DNA from: Scleroderma bovista
Lineage: Eukaryota > Basidiomycota > Agaricomycetes > Boletales > Sclerodermataceae
Assembly (NCBI GenBank): GCA_037178675.1
Contig: JAYMGJ010000833.1
Span: forward strand, 1 to 10,514
DNA: 10,514 nt
Direction: 5' to 3'
The notes under the pieces were generated by a model that worked only from the letters and a program-made list of their open reading frames with translations, searched no databases and was not told the origin of the DNA. A program made the position numbers and the translations under genes. Shown one piece after another: positions 1 through 9,062 of the stretch (positions within the stretch are counted from its first letter, which is position 1; every line of letters begins with the position of its first letter).

Positions 1-1
1 C

Positions 2-2485
2 ATGGTCCAGGACTATCGATATTTAAATGAGTGGACCATAAAAAATAACTACCCACTACCCTTGATCAGTCAGCTTGTTGACAAGCTGAAAGGATGTAAA
101 CTCTTCACAAAGATGGATCTTCGCTGGGGGTATAACAATGTCAGGATTAAGGAAGGTGATGAGTGGAAGGCTGTGTTTGTAATGCACAAAGGGGCTTTTG
201 AGCCTGTAGTTATGTATTTTGGTCTGTGCAATTCACCCGCAATGTTCCAAAAAATAATGAATGAGATCTTCCATGATATGTTGGAAGTCTGTGTAGTGTA
301 CATTGATGACCTAATGATATTTACGGGTACAGACAATCAGGATGAGCATGATAGGATTGTGCTTGAGGTCCTAAAACGCCTGTGTGATAATGATCTTTAT
401 GTCAAACCTGAGAAGTGTCACTTCCGTGTTACTGAAGTTGACTTCCTTGGTATGACTGTTTCACATGATGGTATTAAAATGGACCCTGAAAAAGTTAGTG
501 CTATTTTGAAGTGGCCAGAACCAACAAATGTAAAGCAGGTCCACACATTCCTAGGTCTTGGAAACTTCTATAGATGCTTTATTAAGGATTATGCAGTCAT
601 GGCTAGGCCATTAACGGACTTGACATGGAAGGATGTTGTATTTAGCTTTGGAGAAAAGGAATGTGCTGCATTTGAAGCCTTAAAGGCTGCCTTTACCCAT
701 GCTCCAGTGTTACGATACCCTGATCAGGACCATGAATTCCACCTTGAAACTGATGCATCTGAGTTTGCTGTCAGGGGAGTGATATCTGTGAGGTGTGAAG
801 ATGGTGAATTCAGACCAGTTGCATACATGTCACATTCCATGACTCCACCTGAACGCAATTACCCTATTCATGATAAGGAAATGCTGGCCATTATTAAGGC
901 AACTGAGGTTTGGCGCCATTATCTCGAGGCCACCCCTTATGCCTTTGAGATTTATACAGACCATCATAACTTAACATACTTTACACCTGTCTAAGTGCCA
1001 AGCACACTGGCAGATGTGGATGACACGGTTTAATTACTCACTTATCTATAAGAAAGGAATCCAGATGCATGTTGCAGATCCGCTTAGTAGGCACTCAGAC
1101 CACTATGTCTCTAGTTCCGATGACAACAAGGATCAGGTCCTGTTGAACCCTGTATCTATTAAGTTGATCAATGTTACTGATCAAACCTATGAAGAGCACC
1201 AGTTGCTTATTATGGACTTCCATGACACACCTGTTGCTGGTCACAAGGGTGTCAAAGCTACTTATAATGCACTCAGGAAGCACTATATGTGGCAAGGGAT
1301 GAAGGAGCAGATTCAGACATATGTGAAGCACTGCCAGAAGTGCCAACAGTCAAAGGTGTTGAATCAAAAGACTTTTGAAAGTCTACTCCCACTCCCTACA
1401 CCTAGTGGCCCATGGCTTGATGTCACAATGGACTTTACTGAGATGCCAGAATCCCTTGGCTACAACTATATATTAGTGGTTGTCGATCGGTTCTCAAAGG
1501 AGGTTGTCTTTGTGCCATGCACTAAAGAGGAAACCACATTGTTGACCACAGAGTTGTTTAGAGATCATGTCTGATGTCAACATGGACTGCCTAGTACCGT
1601 AGTCTCTGACTGTGGATCGGTCTTCACAAGCAACTTCCTGGGGGAGTTGTATAGACTTTTAGGTGTGAAGTGCAAGATGTCCACTGCCTTCCACCCACAA
1701 ACAGATGGACAAACCGAACGGTTGAACCGTGAAATCAATCAGTATCTCCATACCTATGTCAATGATTGTCAGAACAAATGGGCTAAATGGATCAAAATTG
1801 CTCAGTTTGTCTGGAACAACACAGTCTCGGAGGTTACTACTGATTCCCTGTTTGGAGTTACACAAAGTTATTCCCCTCACATGGGTGTAGAGCCAGTTGC
1901 AACAGCTGCCCCAGCAGCTAAGGACTTTGCAGCCATATTTAATAAAGTTGTTGAAGCCTCTGAGAAGGCTAAACACTCTATGAAGCTACAGGCAGACAAG
2001 CATAGAAACCCTGCCCCAGACTATACTGTAGGCCAGCAAGTTGTATGCTTAATTGTGCTTCTAAAAAGCTCACAGAGAAATGGATTGGACCCTATGAGGT
2101 CACACATGTAACCCCTAATGCAGTAGAGCTTAAGCTCCCAAAAACCCTTCGCATTCACCCAGTTGTGAATGTATCACATGTCAAACCTTATTTAGGTCCT
2201 CTCCCTGGCCAACCTGTGTCCCAGCCTGGTCCAGTGCATGTCTCTGAAGAGCATGATGAGGAGAATGAAGTGGACTATATAGTAGCTTCTCGTATTTATA
2301 GAAGGCAGCTCCAGTATCTGGTACACTGGAAGGGCTATGAAGAGCACAAGTGTACATGGGAACCCTCCTCAAACTTGAAGGATGCTCCTTTGATAGTTGA
2401 GCACTTTTATAAGGAAAACCCCTCCATCAGCAAAACACAAAAAAGCCTTCAGTGTGCCCTAGTAAGACAAAGTATTGTAAAGTAA
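2..2485 (+). pseudogene. Degraded Ty3/gypsy chromovirus pol (RT-RNase H-integrase-chromodomain), 5' end outside window
   Basis: This is the polyprotein of an LTR retrotransposon, which copies element RNA into DNA and integrates it. Piece 1 (2-994) has the reverse transcriptase catalytic Asp in TKMDLR (residue 39), the YIDD box (100-103) and RNase H with LETDAS (D251), DKEMLAI (E293) and YTDHHNL (D320). The frame then changes near 990-1010. Piece 2 (about 1002-1571) has the integrase zinc site (H70, H77, C107, C110 of the 1014 ORF) and VTMDF (D140). It ends at an in-frame TGA (1572-1574) where related elements usually have Trp. The same frame continues with SDCGS (second catalytic Asp, 1608-1610) and QTDGQTERLN. 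A second frame change falls near 2040-2075. The last piece (2045 ORF) ends in a chromodomain at about residues 76-125, including YLVHWKGY and CTWEP. The RNase H-integrase linker looks about 60 codons short against the usual family layout. Protease and gag would lie left of the window. Order and motifs are seen directly; inactivity is inferred. Confidence 0.93.
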
Positions 2486-2969
2486 TTAGCTAGTATCAAG
2501 CACTGTACAACCTTGCATAGTCACCCAGCTACCCAGTGCACCTTGGGTACTCAAGGCAAAATACCATCAGAAGCTCATAGCCTCACATTCCCATAGATGC
2601 CCAGCTATCTAGCTTTGCAGATTGCCAAGTGTCATATAGCGAAAAGCACAACTATAGTAGGTACTACTATTCTTTGCAGATACCATCCCATCCCACTGAC
2701 TACCGTCCCATCCCTCTGCTACTCTGGCATCTTTGTCACCCTGTGTCTCACCACCATCCTTGTGTCTGCTGGAACACATGTCACCTTGTTGTCGATCTCC
2801 CGTGTCATTGTTGTCGTGTCACCGTCGCACTGGCCATCTGAGTTATGTTCTCACAGTCATCGTCACTGCCATCATCATACCACCATGGTGCTGAGCACAT
2901 ATCTCAGCTTGTGGTCATTGCCTGCATAGTATCGCTGCTCCACGTTGAAAAGATAACAATGTGTTTGGG
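2486..2969. other. Gene-free 3' tail of the gypsy element, low-complexity
   Basis: No credible gene is seen. The ORFs here are rich in Ser, His, Cys and Thr and read as translated pyrimidine-rich DNA (CCCATCCC, CACCATC, GTCGTGTC). The decamer CTTTGCAGAT occurs twice, near 2612 and 2672. The motif CACTGGCCATCTG at 2828-2840 recurs right of the LTR-like arm at 3246 and 3289, so the same satellite-like sequence lies on both sides of that arm. By position this stretch could be the 3' internal region of the pol-bearing element before its LTR. That is inference. Confidence 0.45.
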
Positions 2970-3219
2970 TGGCTGCTCCCTCAGATGAGGTGCATTCGAC
3001 CCAGGGACTTCTGGAGGTCTGGCAAGGCTCCCAAGGACTAAGGAGACTAAGAAACTAGAGAGTGGAAGGGTGGTTCAGTCACTCCAAGACTGAGCTCAAA
3101 GATATACACTGAAGAGAAGGATCTTGCTTAGTAAGCTAAGTACAAGCCTACATAGCTAAGGTAAGAGTCCAGTATCAGTACTACCAATCTACACACCCAG
3201 AGACAGGACTGTCTCTACA
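2970..3219 (+). repeat. LTR-like arm 1 (about 250 bp, TG...CA), inverted relative to 3405-3659
   Basis: The block starts TGGCTGCTCC after a GGG and ends GACTGTCTCTACA, giving the TG...CA termini expected of an LTR. Its reverse complement recurs at 3405-3659. The match is very close over the last 100 bases (AAGCTAAGTACAAGCCTACA, GAGTCCAGTATCAGTACTAC) and looser towards the start. It could be the 3' LTR of the gypsy element to its left, since it is in the right orientation and downstream of pol. It could also be a solo LTR or one arm of an inverted-repeat element. The pol-proximal flank shows no clear polypurine tract, which weakens the first option. No 5-bp target duplication is seen between 2965-2969 and 3220-3224. 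Confidence 0.6.
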
Positions 3220-3222
3220 GCA

Positions 3223-3404
3223 TTGTCGTTGTCATGCGGTTATGGCACTGGCCATCTACGTCATGCCATCATTGTCCTGTCGCTGTGACACTGGCCATCT
3301 GTGTCATATTGTTGTTGTTGTTGTTGTTGTTGTAGTCATAGTTGTTGCCGCCGCGGCCCCTGTGTCTCATCACTGGTCATATCATTGATATTCCATCATG
3401 GCAC
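3223..3404. repeat. GTC/CATC-rich minisatellite with (TTG)8 between the inverted arms
   Basis: CACTGGCCATCT occurs at 3246-3257 and 3289-3300, giving a 43-base period, with a related degenerate stretch near 3365. A perfect (TTG)8 microsatellite occupies 3307-3330. The surrounding sequence is built from TGTCGTTGTCAT-like words. A short ORF here is only the translated repeat (poly-Cys). The block forms the loop of the inverted repeat made by the two LTR-like arms. Confidence 0.6.
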
Positions 3405-3659
3405 TGTAGAGACAGTCCTGTCTCTAGGTGTAGAATTGGTAGTACTGATACTGGACTCTTACCTTAGCTATGTAGGCTTGTACTTAGCTTACTAAGCAAT
3501 TTCCCTCTTTCCTCTGTATATGTTTGATCTCAGTCCTGGAGTGACTGAACACCTCTACTCTCCCTACTTCCTCTAGTCTCCCCAGTCCTTGGGAGCTCTG
3601 CCAGACCACCAGAAGCCCCTGGGTCGAGCGTGCCTCACCTGAGGCAGCAGCAACACCCA
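3405..3659 (-). repeat. LTR-like arm 2 (255 bp, TG...CA on the minus strand)
   Basis: On the minus strand the block starts TGGGTGTTGCTGCTGCC directly after a run of twelve G and ends GACTGTCTCTACA. It is the inverted partner of 2970-3219. The G-tract followed at once by TG resembles a polypurine tract next to a 3' LTR, so a minus-oriented LTR element extending to the right (3660 onward) is a reasonable reading. Homology to arm 1 appears to reach a few tens of bases past the G-tract (AATGTGCTTGG against AATGTGTTTGG near 2958-2968). No second copy in the same orientation is present in the window, so the element is partial or its 5' LTR is lost. Confidence 0.6.
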
Positions 3660-3671
3660 CCCCCCCCCCCC
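3660..3671 (-). other. G12 tract on the minus strand, candidate polypurine tract
   Basis: Twelve consecutive C on the plus strand read as G12 on the minus strand, immediately upstream of the TG that opens LTR-like arm 2. In LTR elements a purine tract here primes plus-strand synthesis. A pure G homopolymer is unusual for this role and could instead be slippage or an assembly artefact. Confidence 0.35.
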
Positions 3672-4510
3672 TACAGCGCTGACCAAGCACATTACCTTGT
3701 CGTTGTCACCTTCTCTAGATTCTCCGTGCATTCTAAAAAGGTGCTCGACTCTTTCGATCACAGGTGGAGATAGAGTACATGTCGAGAGTGGTTGAATACA
3801 ATGGGCTTGTACTGGCGTAGTCGTTGTCATCCAGAAAAAGACCCTACATCAAAAACAAGTAAGTCAGAGCAGGGAGAATGAAAATAAAAACAAACCTAGC
3901 ATATATGGACATTTGCTCAAGGGGGAGTAGTACAAGCTGTAGCACAGTGGTGCATAGGTTGTCCATGGGGCAGTCTTATGGCCAATTGTCGTCATGGGTG
4001 GCCACTGTCGTCATCACTGCTTGCTGTATGCTGGTGGGACGATTGATATCATCAAAACAGGCGGCACTGGGTGACAGACCAGCAATGAGGGGCAACAAGA
4101 TGGTAAAAAAAATGCACAAACAGGAGGGACGATCAATATCATCAAAACGGAGGCCACACTTGGTGATGGACCAGCAATGAGGGGTGATGAGACGGTAAGA
4201 AGACACTACATCAAAAGCAACGAAGTAAAAATGGTAAGAATACAAATAGAAACATACCGTATACAGGCTGCCGCTCGAAGCAGGTCACCTTGTGGCCAAT
4301 CGTCGTCACTGATTGCTGTACAGTGGTGATGAAAATGGTGTCCTTGTGGGCAGGTGATAAGTTGCTCAGTATCACACAACTGATATGATCACCACAGCAC
4401 AACAACAGTGGCAAACCATGACAGTAGTAAAATATAGCACATGTGTACATATATATGATAAGACAGTCATACATCATGGACAATCATACTATCTACTAGT
4501 ATAGACAACA
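3672..4510. other. Gene-poor region, probable remains of a minus-oriented element
   Basis: No convincing coding region is seen. On the minus strand two stretches (around 4256-4207 and 3895-3845) end in the same TTTTGATGTAG intron-acceptor-like string after T-rich tracts. The first also begins with a GTATGT donor, so spliced minus-strand transcripts may once have crossed this area. GGCCAATTGTCGTCA (about 3980) and GGCCAATCGTCGTCA (about 4294) form another repeated pair. The rest is A-rich and low-complexity, with a TATATATG stretch near 4450. Confidence 0.4.
4036..4198. repeat. Imperfect tandem duplication, about 71-73 bp units at 90-bp period
   Basis: Unit 1 (4036-4106) and unit 2 (4126-4198) both run from GGGACGAT through ATATCATCAAAAC and GACCAGCAATGAGGGG to a GGTAA end, with scattered substitutions and small indels between. 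The 19-base spacer after unit 1 contains an A-run. On the minus strand both units encode a similar FDDI(D/N)RP string, but flanking frames are not maintained, so this is a local duplication and not clear evidence of a protein repeat. Confidence 0.7.
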
Positions 4511-5122
4511 TTAATCCAGCCTGATTGTGAGCAGTCGACCTGAGGCAGATTCAATAACAGTTCCTGCAAATGCAATGTCAAGTACACAGTAAGCCAATGA
4601 ACAGAGCAACATACCATCTGATGCTTGTACTACACAAGCCTTCCTGGCAGGAGATGAGACAGATGAACTGGCATAATGACCATGCCAATTCATTGCCGCT
4701 CGCATGATCCCCACATCCACCTCTTTCTTGTCAAGATTCGTGGCCCTATGCTGTGCTTTGAATCGGTACAACTCCGCGATGGTCTCATACTCGTGAGCAC
4801 AACAGGATGCAAGAGCATGTTCCGCCCGAGCTACTTCCCGCTGTGCACGAGCCACATCCAGGACGAGCAGCGCCTCTGTACCAGTACTAGTACTGTAACT
4901 GTCAGATGATGGATCAGACTGAGTCGAGTTAGTACAAGGCTAAATGTAGTACTTATTGATACACACCAAGAAGCCAGGCATTTGCAATATCTCATATATT
5001 TCCTCCAAGTCACTGTCTTCCTCTATCTTCCGGGAGTTTTGAGAGAATTTATAATCATTCGGATTCGTGGTAGACAGAGATGGAGAAACCTGCTCACGAA
5101 GGGAGTTCATCAGTTTGTGCAT
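4511..5122 (-). CDS. Coiled-coil protein of unknown function, three exons, 5' end uncertain
   Basis: Function is not recognised. The minus-strand exons join cleanly in frame. Exon A is 5122-4968 or 4967 (SREKIEED-like acidic text, then IYEILQMPGFL). Intron 4966-4919 (48 bp) has donor GTGTGT, branch TACTAAC and acceptor CTCAG. Exon B is 4918-4615 and includes ALLVLDVARAQREVARAEHA followed by a long alanine/glutamate/arginine-rich helix through about KKEVDVGIM. Intron 4614-4564 (51 bp) has donor GTATGT and acceptor TTTGCAG. Exon C is 4563-4511, ending TAA. The 51-base intron is a multiple of three and open, so retention is possible. The ATG at 5122 is the first in frame after an upstream TGA near 5166, but a CCAG acceptor near 5151-5156 would allow an earlier exon, so the true start may lie further right. 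The helix suggests oligomerisation. Similar Ser-rich plus coiled-coil hypothetical proteins are common in agaricomycete genomes; that resemblance is from memory. Confidence 0.6.
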
Positions 5123-5138
5123 CAGTGATTTGATGAAT

Positions 5139-5395
5139 GTCTGGAGAGTCTGGACCAGACAACCTCAGGGCCCCCAGGCACTTCAGATGCAACAGACATT
5201 CATCTGGAATCAGGCAGGTCCCTTTCTGGGCCAGACGTAGTTTTCTGTGTCTGGCCTGTTCACAGGTGATTCAGACTCACTCAGACAAGCATCAGCATGT
5301 TAACCAGACATCTCACAGACACAAACCATCCAAGCTTCCATACTTGCCAGACATTATTACAGGCCAAAGTATCAGGTCATCAGATCAAATCAGAC
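5139..5395. repeat. Cluster of twelve CAGAC/GTCTG pentamers
   Basis: GTCTG starts at 5139, 5148 and 5249. CAGAC starts at 5156, 5193, 5232, 5272, 5282, 5305, 5316, 5348 and 5391. Random sequence of this length would give about 0.5 copies over both strands. Several extend to CCAGACA(T). Spacing is irregular (8 to 43 bases), so this is not a tandem satellite. It resembles the sub-terminal transposase-binding clusters of CACTA-like elements, or a binding-site cluster upstream of the minus-strand gene at 5122. The rest of 5396-5587 shows no gene and no clear element end. Confidence 0.65.
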
Positions 5396-5587
5396 ATATA
5401 TAGGAAACAATTGTTCTATAATTTGGGGCCACCATCAGTATATTAAGTACTGTAGCTCGCCGCACGCTCTTGAACTAGAGGCTACTCGTGACTTTGTATA
5501 TGGTGGCAAAAGGTTGGATGAAAGAGCTATGAATAAATCACGATCACTGTTCTTCGTCCACCTGCCAACAATGTCATTAGTTAACAA

Positions 5588-7844
5588 TCAGAGTGTGAGA
5601 AATGTCAGGCAAACCTCAGATTTGATGTCAGACGAAACCATAATTTGGGCGCACTTGTCTTGCTGTGGAGTGACCTCAACACCTACGACCGGTGCAGTGG
5701 CACGACGATGGTGTGCAGTACAGTACTTCCGCACTTCATCAATGATCTGATAATATTTCTTCTCACCCACTTTCCTGACAGATGCAGTGTAGAATAGGGT
5801 CTGTGTACCCCAGTTCGTGTCTGAGAAGGTCAAGTCCGACTTTTTTGATGGTACTTCCTTATGCCCAGTTCGATACATATGCAGTGCCCGCTTGACCTAG
5901 AGAGGTGCATCAATACTTGTGCCTTCACAGTGCAGCCCAGTATTTAATAGTAACCATACCACTGTGACTGCTAGGACGAGCGCTCCACAAGGAACATCAT
6001 CTGAGAATCCAGTATAGAGTTCTGGGATAGCTTCGATTGAAGTGAGACAGGCAAGGTGGCTTGCAAATGTCTGCAAGATGAGAGGAGAGAGAAAGGATCC
6101 TGACATCTGGAATAAGGTGATGTGAGAGGATCGGGCTTTCTTACATTTCACTCACCTGGACTGTGTCTTCCCTGTCTTGATGCTCGACACGGCCATACAA
6201 GAATGGCAGGCCAGGCCCTAATACAAATTCAACATACTCTTTACGGGCCTCAGGATCATTGTACTTTGCATCTGAGGCCCAGTGAGCTTCCAGTGCCTCT
6301 AATGCAGCTTTGCTGATGATTGTGCGCCATTCATAAACTCTCTGAATCAACTGTAATTGAGTAATAGAGGATCAACGCATGGGGTTGAACACAAAAAAAA
6401 AAAACACTGACAAGATGGTAAATGGCATCCATTTCATTGGAGATGGTGTGTGGCCAATCTTTCATAATGCCATTCCATATCATCTGGATAGGACCTATGA
6501 GTTCATCAGTGACCCAGGGATTATCAAAAGCGCCAACATATTTTCGCAATACAGGCACAAAGTATGCCATATAAAAGGAGCGAGCCCCTGCAGGTAGATC
6601 ATTATTGGAGGGCAGGGGTCATGCTTTATTTGATGCCATCACTGCATTGGCGATTACCACAGAATGTTGAAGGCACTGTTGGGGAGCATTATGAGTTACC
6701 TGCACAGTGGGAGTGCCGGGCTATGATGGAGCAGGGTTGTCAGTAAATATTGAATGGTCAAAATACAGCAGTGAATTCCAGCCATACTGTCCATCTAGCA
6801 GATAGTTTGCCCTTGATACCTGTGCCTGTATTGTTGATGGGCATTGTGGGGGTGCTAGACGAAAGCTCAATATGATTGTCTTTGTCACTTGGAAAGCCTC
6901 CAAAGCTGGAAGGTGCTGGAAGTATAGGCATGCTGTGATACGTGAGACCTGCAGATGGAATAGCTTCAAAACCAAGACCAGCTCCAGGCGTGACACTGAA
7001 TTCCTGGGTTGACTTGGATGCCTTGGATTTGCTCTGTTGGAAGTCAGCTCTCAGACCACTTGTTGCATGATTGAAAAGTGTGGGCTTGGTAGTAGTTCCA
7101 ATGGGCCCTAAGTTTGGCCTTTTGAAAGCTAGCCTGCTCCACTTCCATTCAATTTGATAGACAGGCTGAGTCAACAGGATCACTTATGCTGGTCCATCCA
7201 AGGTGCTCCCACAGGCATGCTTGCCTCCAGAACTTACGGCAGGGATAGGAGCACAGGTGCCACGTGCTTGAGTAATCACATCTCATGTCGCCTTTGTGGC
7301 CTTTGGACCTCTTTTGGTATATATAGCTTCGCCGCTATCTGGGCGCCTATTGTCCAGACTCTCTTCGTTCTGTTCACTTTCCACACCATCATCTGGCTCA
7401 AACTCGGATCCACTTGGGGTTGAGACCCCATCTATGTCCAGATGTCTAGGTGAGAGATTTGTGATCATTCTACTAACCAGCTCACTCACCTTGCAGTGGT
7501 GTTGTGCCATCCTCATTTCCTGGATCTTGAGCCATGTTCACCACTTCTTGGCTCAGTGGCTCTTCGTTTGGCCAAGTCACCTTCCTTAACAACGCTGTGG
7601 TAGGTCTCTTGAATTGTTGCGCTTGGTTTGATGCCCTGACTGCGAGGCTGTCCTCAACTGCAGCGGCACGTTGAATGCCTTCTTGAATCTCAGCAGCCTT
7701 TTGGGCATTAACTGCAATCTTCACAGCCTTCTCTGCTTGTACCATTTCTGTGGGTCAGCACAGCAGAGGTAAGTCAGGTCGTCCTGGATGGGCCTTTTTA
7801 TTTGATGTGTGCGTGCCAATAGACGACCTTTGCTGGCTGGCCAT
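5588..7844 (-). pseudogene. Degraded multi-exon gene of an agaricomycete repeat-associated protein type
   Basis: Function is unknown. Inferred exons on the minus strand: 7844-7490, 7431-7238, 7165-6412, 6350-6157 or 6156, 6106-5960 and 5896-5588 (TGA). The introns are 7489-7432 (GTGAGT), 7237-7166 (GTAAGT), 6411-6351 (GTCAGT), 6155-6107 (GTGAGT) and 5959-5897 (GTATGG), 49-72 bp each and all phase-matched. The product would start MASQQRSS, carry KKAHPGRPDLP, then a coiled-coil (about residues 33-65), an acidic Ser/Pro linker, a low-complexity middle, and a C-terminal helical domain with DLPAG, YEWRTIISKAALEAL, GALVLAVTV and FSDTNWG. In-frame stops lie at 7757-7755, 7285-7283, 6723-6721 and 6621-6619, and the frame shifts by one near 6805-6835. 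An alternative with extra introns (GTATCA near 6820 to TAG near 6721, then GTAACT 6699 to CAG near 6590) avoids two stops and the shift but discards the DLPAG segment. I recall this pattern from agaricomycete hypothetical proteins near mobile elements; no database search was possible. Confidence 0.7.
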
Positions 7845-7993
7845 GTGGGCTGGAGGGCGGTACAAAGGGAGTTCAAGGTGGGTGTCCCGATTTTTTTTCC
7901 TCAGCCACCAATTTTTAAAACTGCACAGTTATATTTGACATTCAACTCAGCATGACACCTCTCAGTTGAGCTCCATCCGAGAATACTGTCCTC
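7845..7993. promoter_or_regulatory. Divergent intergenic region between the minus-strand pseudogene and the Plavaka transposase
   Basis: Only 149 bases separate the two divergent ATGs. The region holds a T8 run (7891-7898), a CCAAT box on the plus strand (7908-7912), a TTATATTT element (7929-7936) and a short inverted pair TCAACT...AGTTGA (about 7942-7968). This is the layout of a shared bidirectional promoter. No start site can be proven from sequence. Confidence 0.4.
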
Positions 7994-8793
7994 ATGCCCC
8001 GCCGACAACCAAACTGCCCATTCAACCATCAAGTCTACATCTGTGGTGTTGAAGGCTGTGGAAAGGCATGCATGACACGAGGTGGGCTGAAACAGCACAC
8101 GCTATGTGTGCACCAGCCTTCACACTGCCTTTGCCAGCCTTTCAACTATGCCAAACCAGAAGGCCTGCTGTTTTATTACAGTGGTTTCGATGACATCATG
8201 CAAGTGGCTGAGGACTTCCAGGATCTAGAAGGGGTGCCATGCCCTGGTGCACAAAAAGTGATGCGCCACCCTATACTTGATGGTACAGGTCCTTTAAGTT
8301 CTCTGATTGTATGTACTAACCACGAAACCCTCAGCAGGTGCTCCATGTGATTGCACTGGTTGTTTTCTTCCACCAAACTCACCACTGCCACCGAAACAGG
8401 ACCCCCTGCCCAATGCATATGTGCCATTTGAGAGCAGGGGCACATTTCAACTGGCCGAATTCCTGTATCATCGTGAACAGATGTCAGCAGCCAAGATCAA
8501 TGAACTTCTCTCTGTCATGGTGTCAATTTACGACATGGACCCACCATTTCGATCACATAAGGACCTGTATGTGACAATTGATGCAATACCCCATGGTGAT
8601 GCACCTTGGCAGTCATTTGCCATCTCATATTCAGGACCCTTGCCTGAGTCCCCACCTTCTTGGATGACTGCTGAGTACAACATATGGTTTCATGATCCAA
8701 AGGTCGTTCTTGAGCACCAGCTGGCCAACGGAGACTTCAATGGTGAGATCAATTATGCGGCAAAGGTTGTTGTGGACAAGTATGGGTGGTGTG

Positions 8794-8806
8794 AAGTATG
8801 TGATTT
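8794..8806. repeat. Target-site duplication, left copy (13 bp)
   Basis: AAGTATGTGATTT, identical to 10058-10070. It sits in the transposase exon in the codons for E-V-C-D, and the T-run after it begins the inserted tail. Confidence 0.9.
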
Positions 8807-8825
8807 TTTATTTATTTATTTATAT
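8807..8825 (-). other. (TAAA)n / poly(A) tail of the inserted retroposon
   Basis: The plus strand reads TTTATTTATTTATTTATAT right after the left target duplication. On the insert's own strand this is a TAAA-repeat tail ending in A's. The last A's cannot be told apart from the AAA that starts the duplicated target site. AATAAA is embedded in the tail, so no separate polyadenylation signal can be named. Confidence 0.75.
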
Positions 8826-8827
8826 CA

Positions 8828-9062
8828 AGGTTTAGGATTCTGAGGGCGGGGGCCCTATGTTAACCCATACTGACTAGGAAAGTACTGTACGGTGAATCAC
8901 TATACGTAGACCTTCTGACAACACTGCCCCATGATGCTGAAACAAGCTCTACTGGGGAGGCGGTGAGGCGCTGACACTGTGTGAGACGAGTTAGCTATCG
9001 TGAAGGGCTGATAAAAGGGGGGTGGTGGGGATAGAGGCTCGGTAAGCTAACGTAATGTAGGG
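8828..9062 (-). other. 3' untranslated part of the retroposon
   Basis: Between the ORF stop and the tail there are about 235 bases without an ORF of note. The strand reads through a C-rich stretch (CCACCACCCCCC) and ends AATCCTAAACC before the TAAA tail. No tRNA-derived A/B box or LINE-like 3' structure was recognised by eye, so the region does not reveal which machinery copied it. Confidence 0.5.

Noticed and set aside
2597..2929. 110-codon plus-strand ORF after the gypsy element
   Set aside because: Low-complexity Ser/His/Thr text without domain features, in a stretch sharing satellite words with 3246-3300.
3301..3495. 64-codon plus-strand ORF with a poly-Cys run
   Set aside because: It is the translation of the (TTG)8 microsatellite and flanking satellite, with no protein-like composition.
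5139..5395. CRISPR-like array
   Set aside because: The repeat word is only five bases, in both orientations and irregularly spaced, and the genome is eukaryotic.
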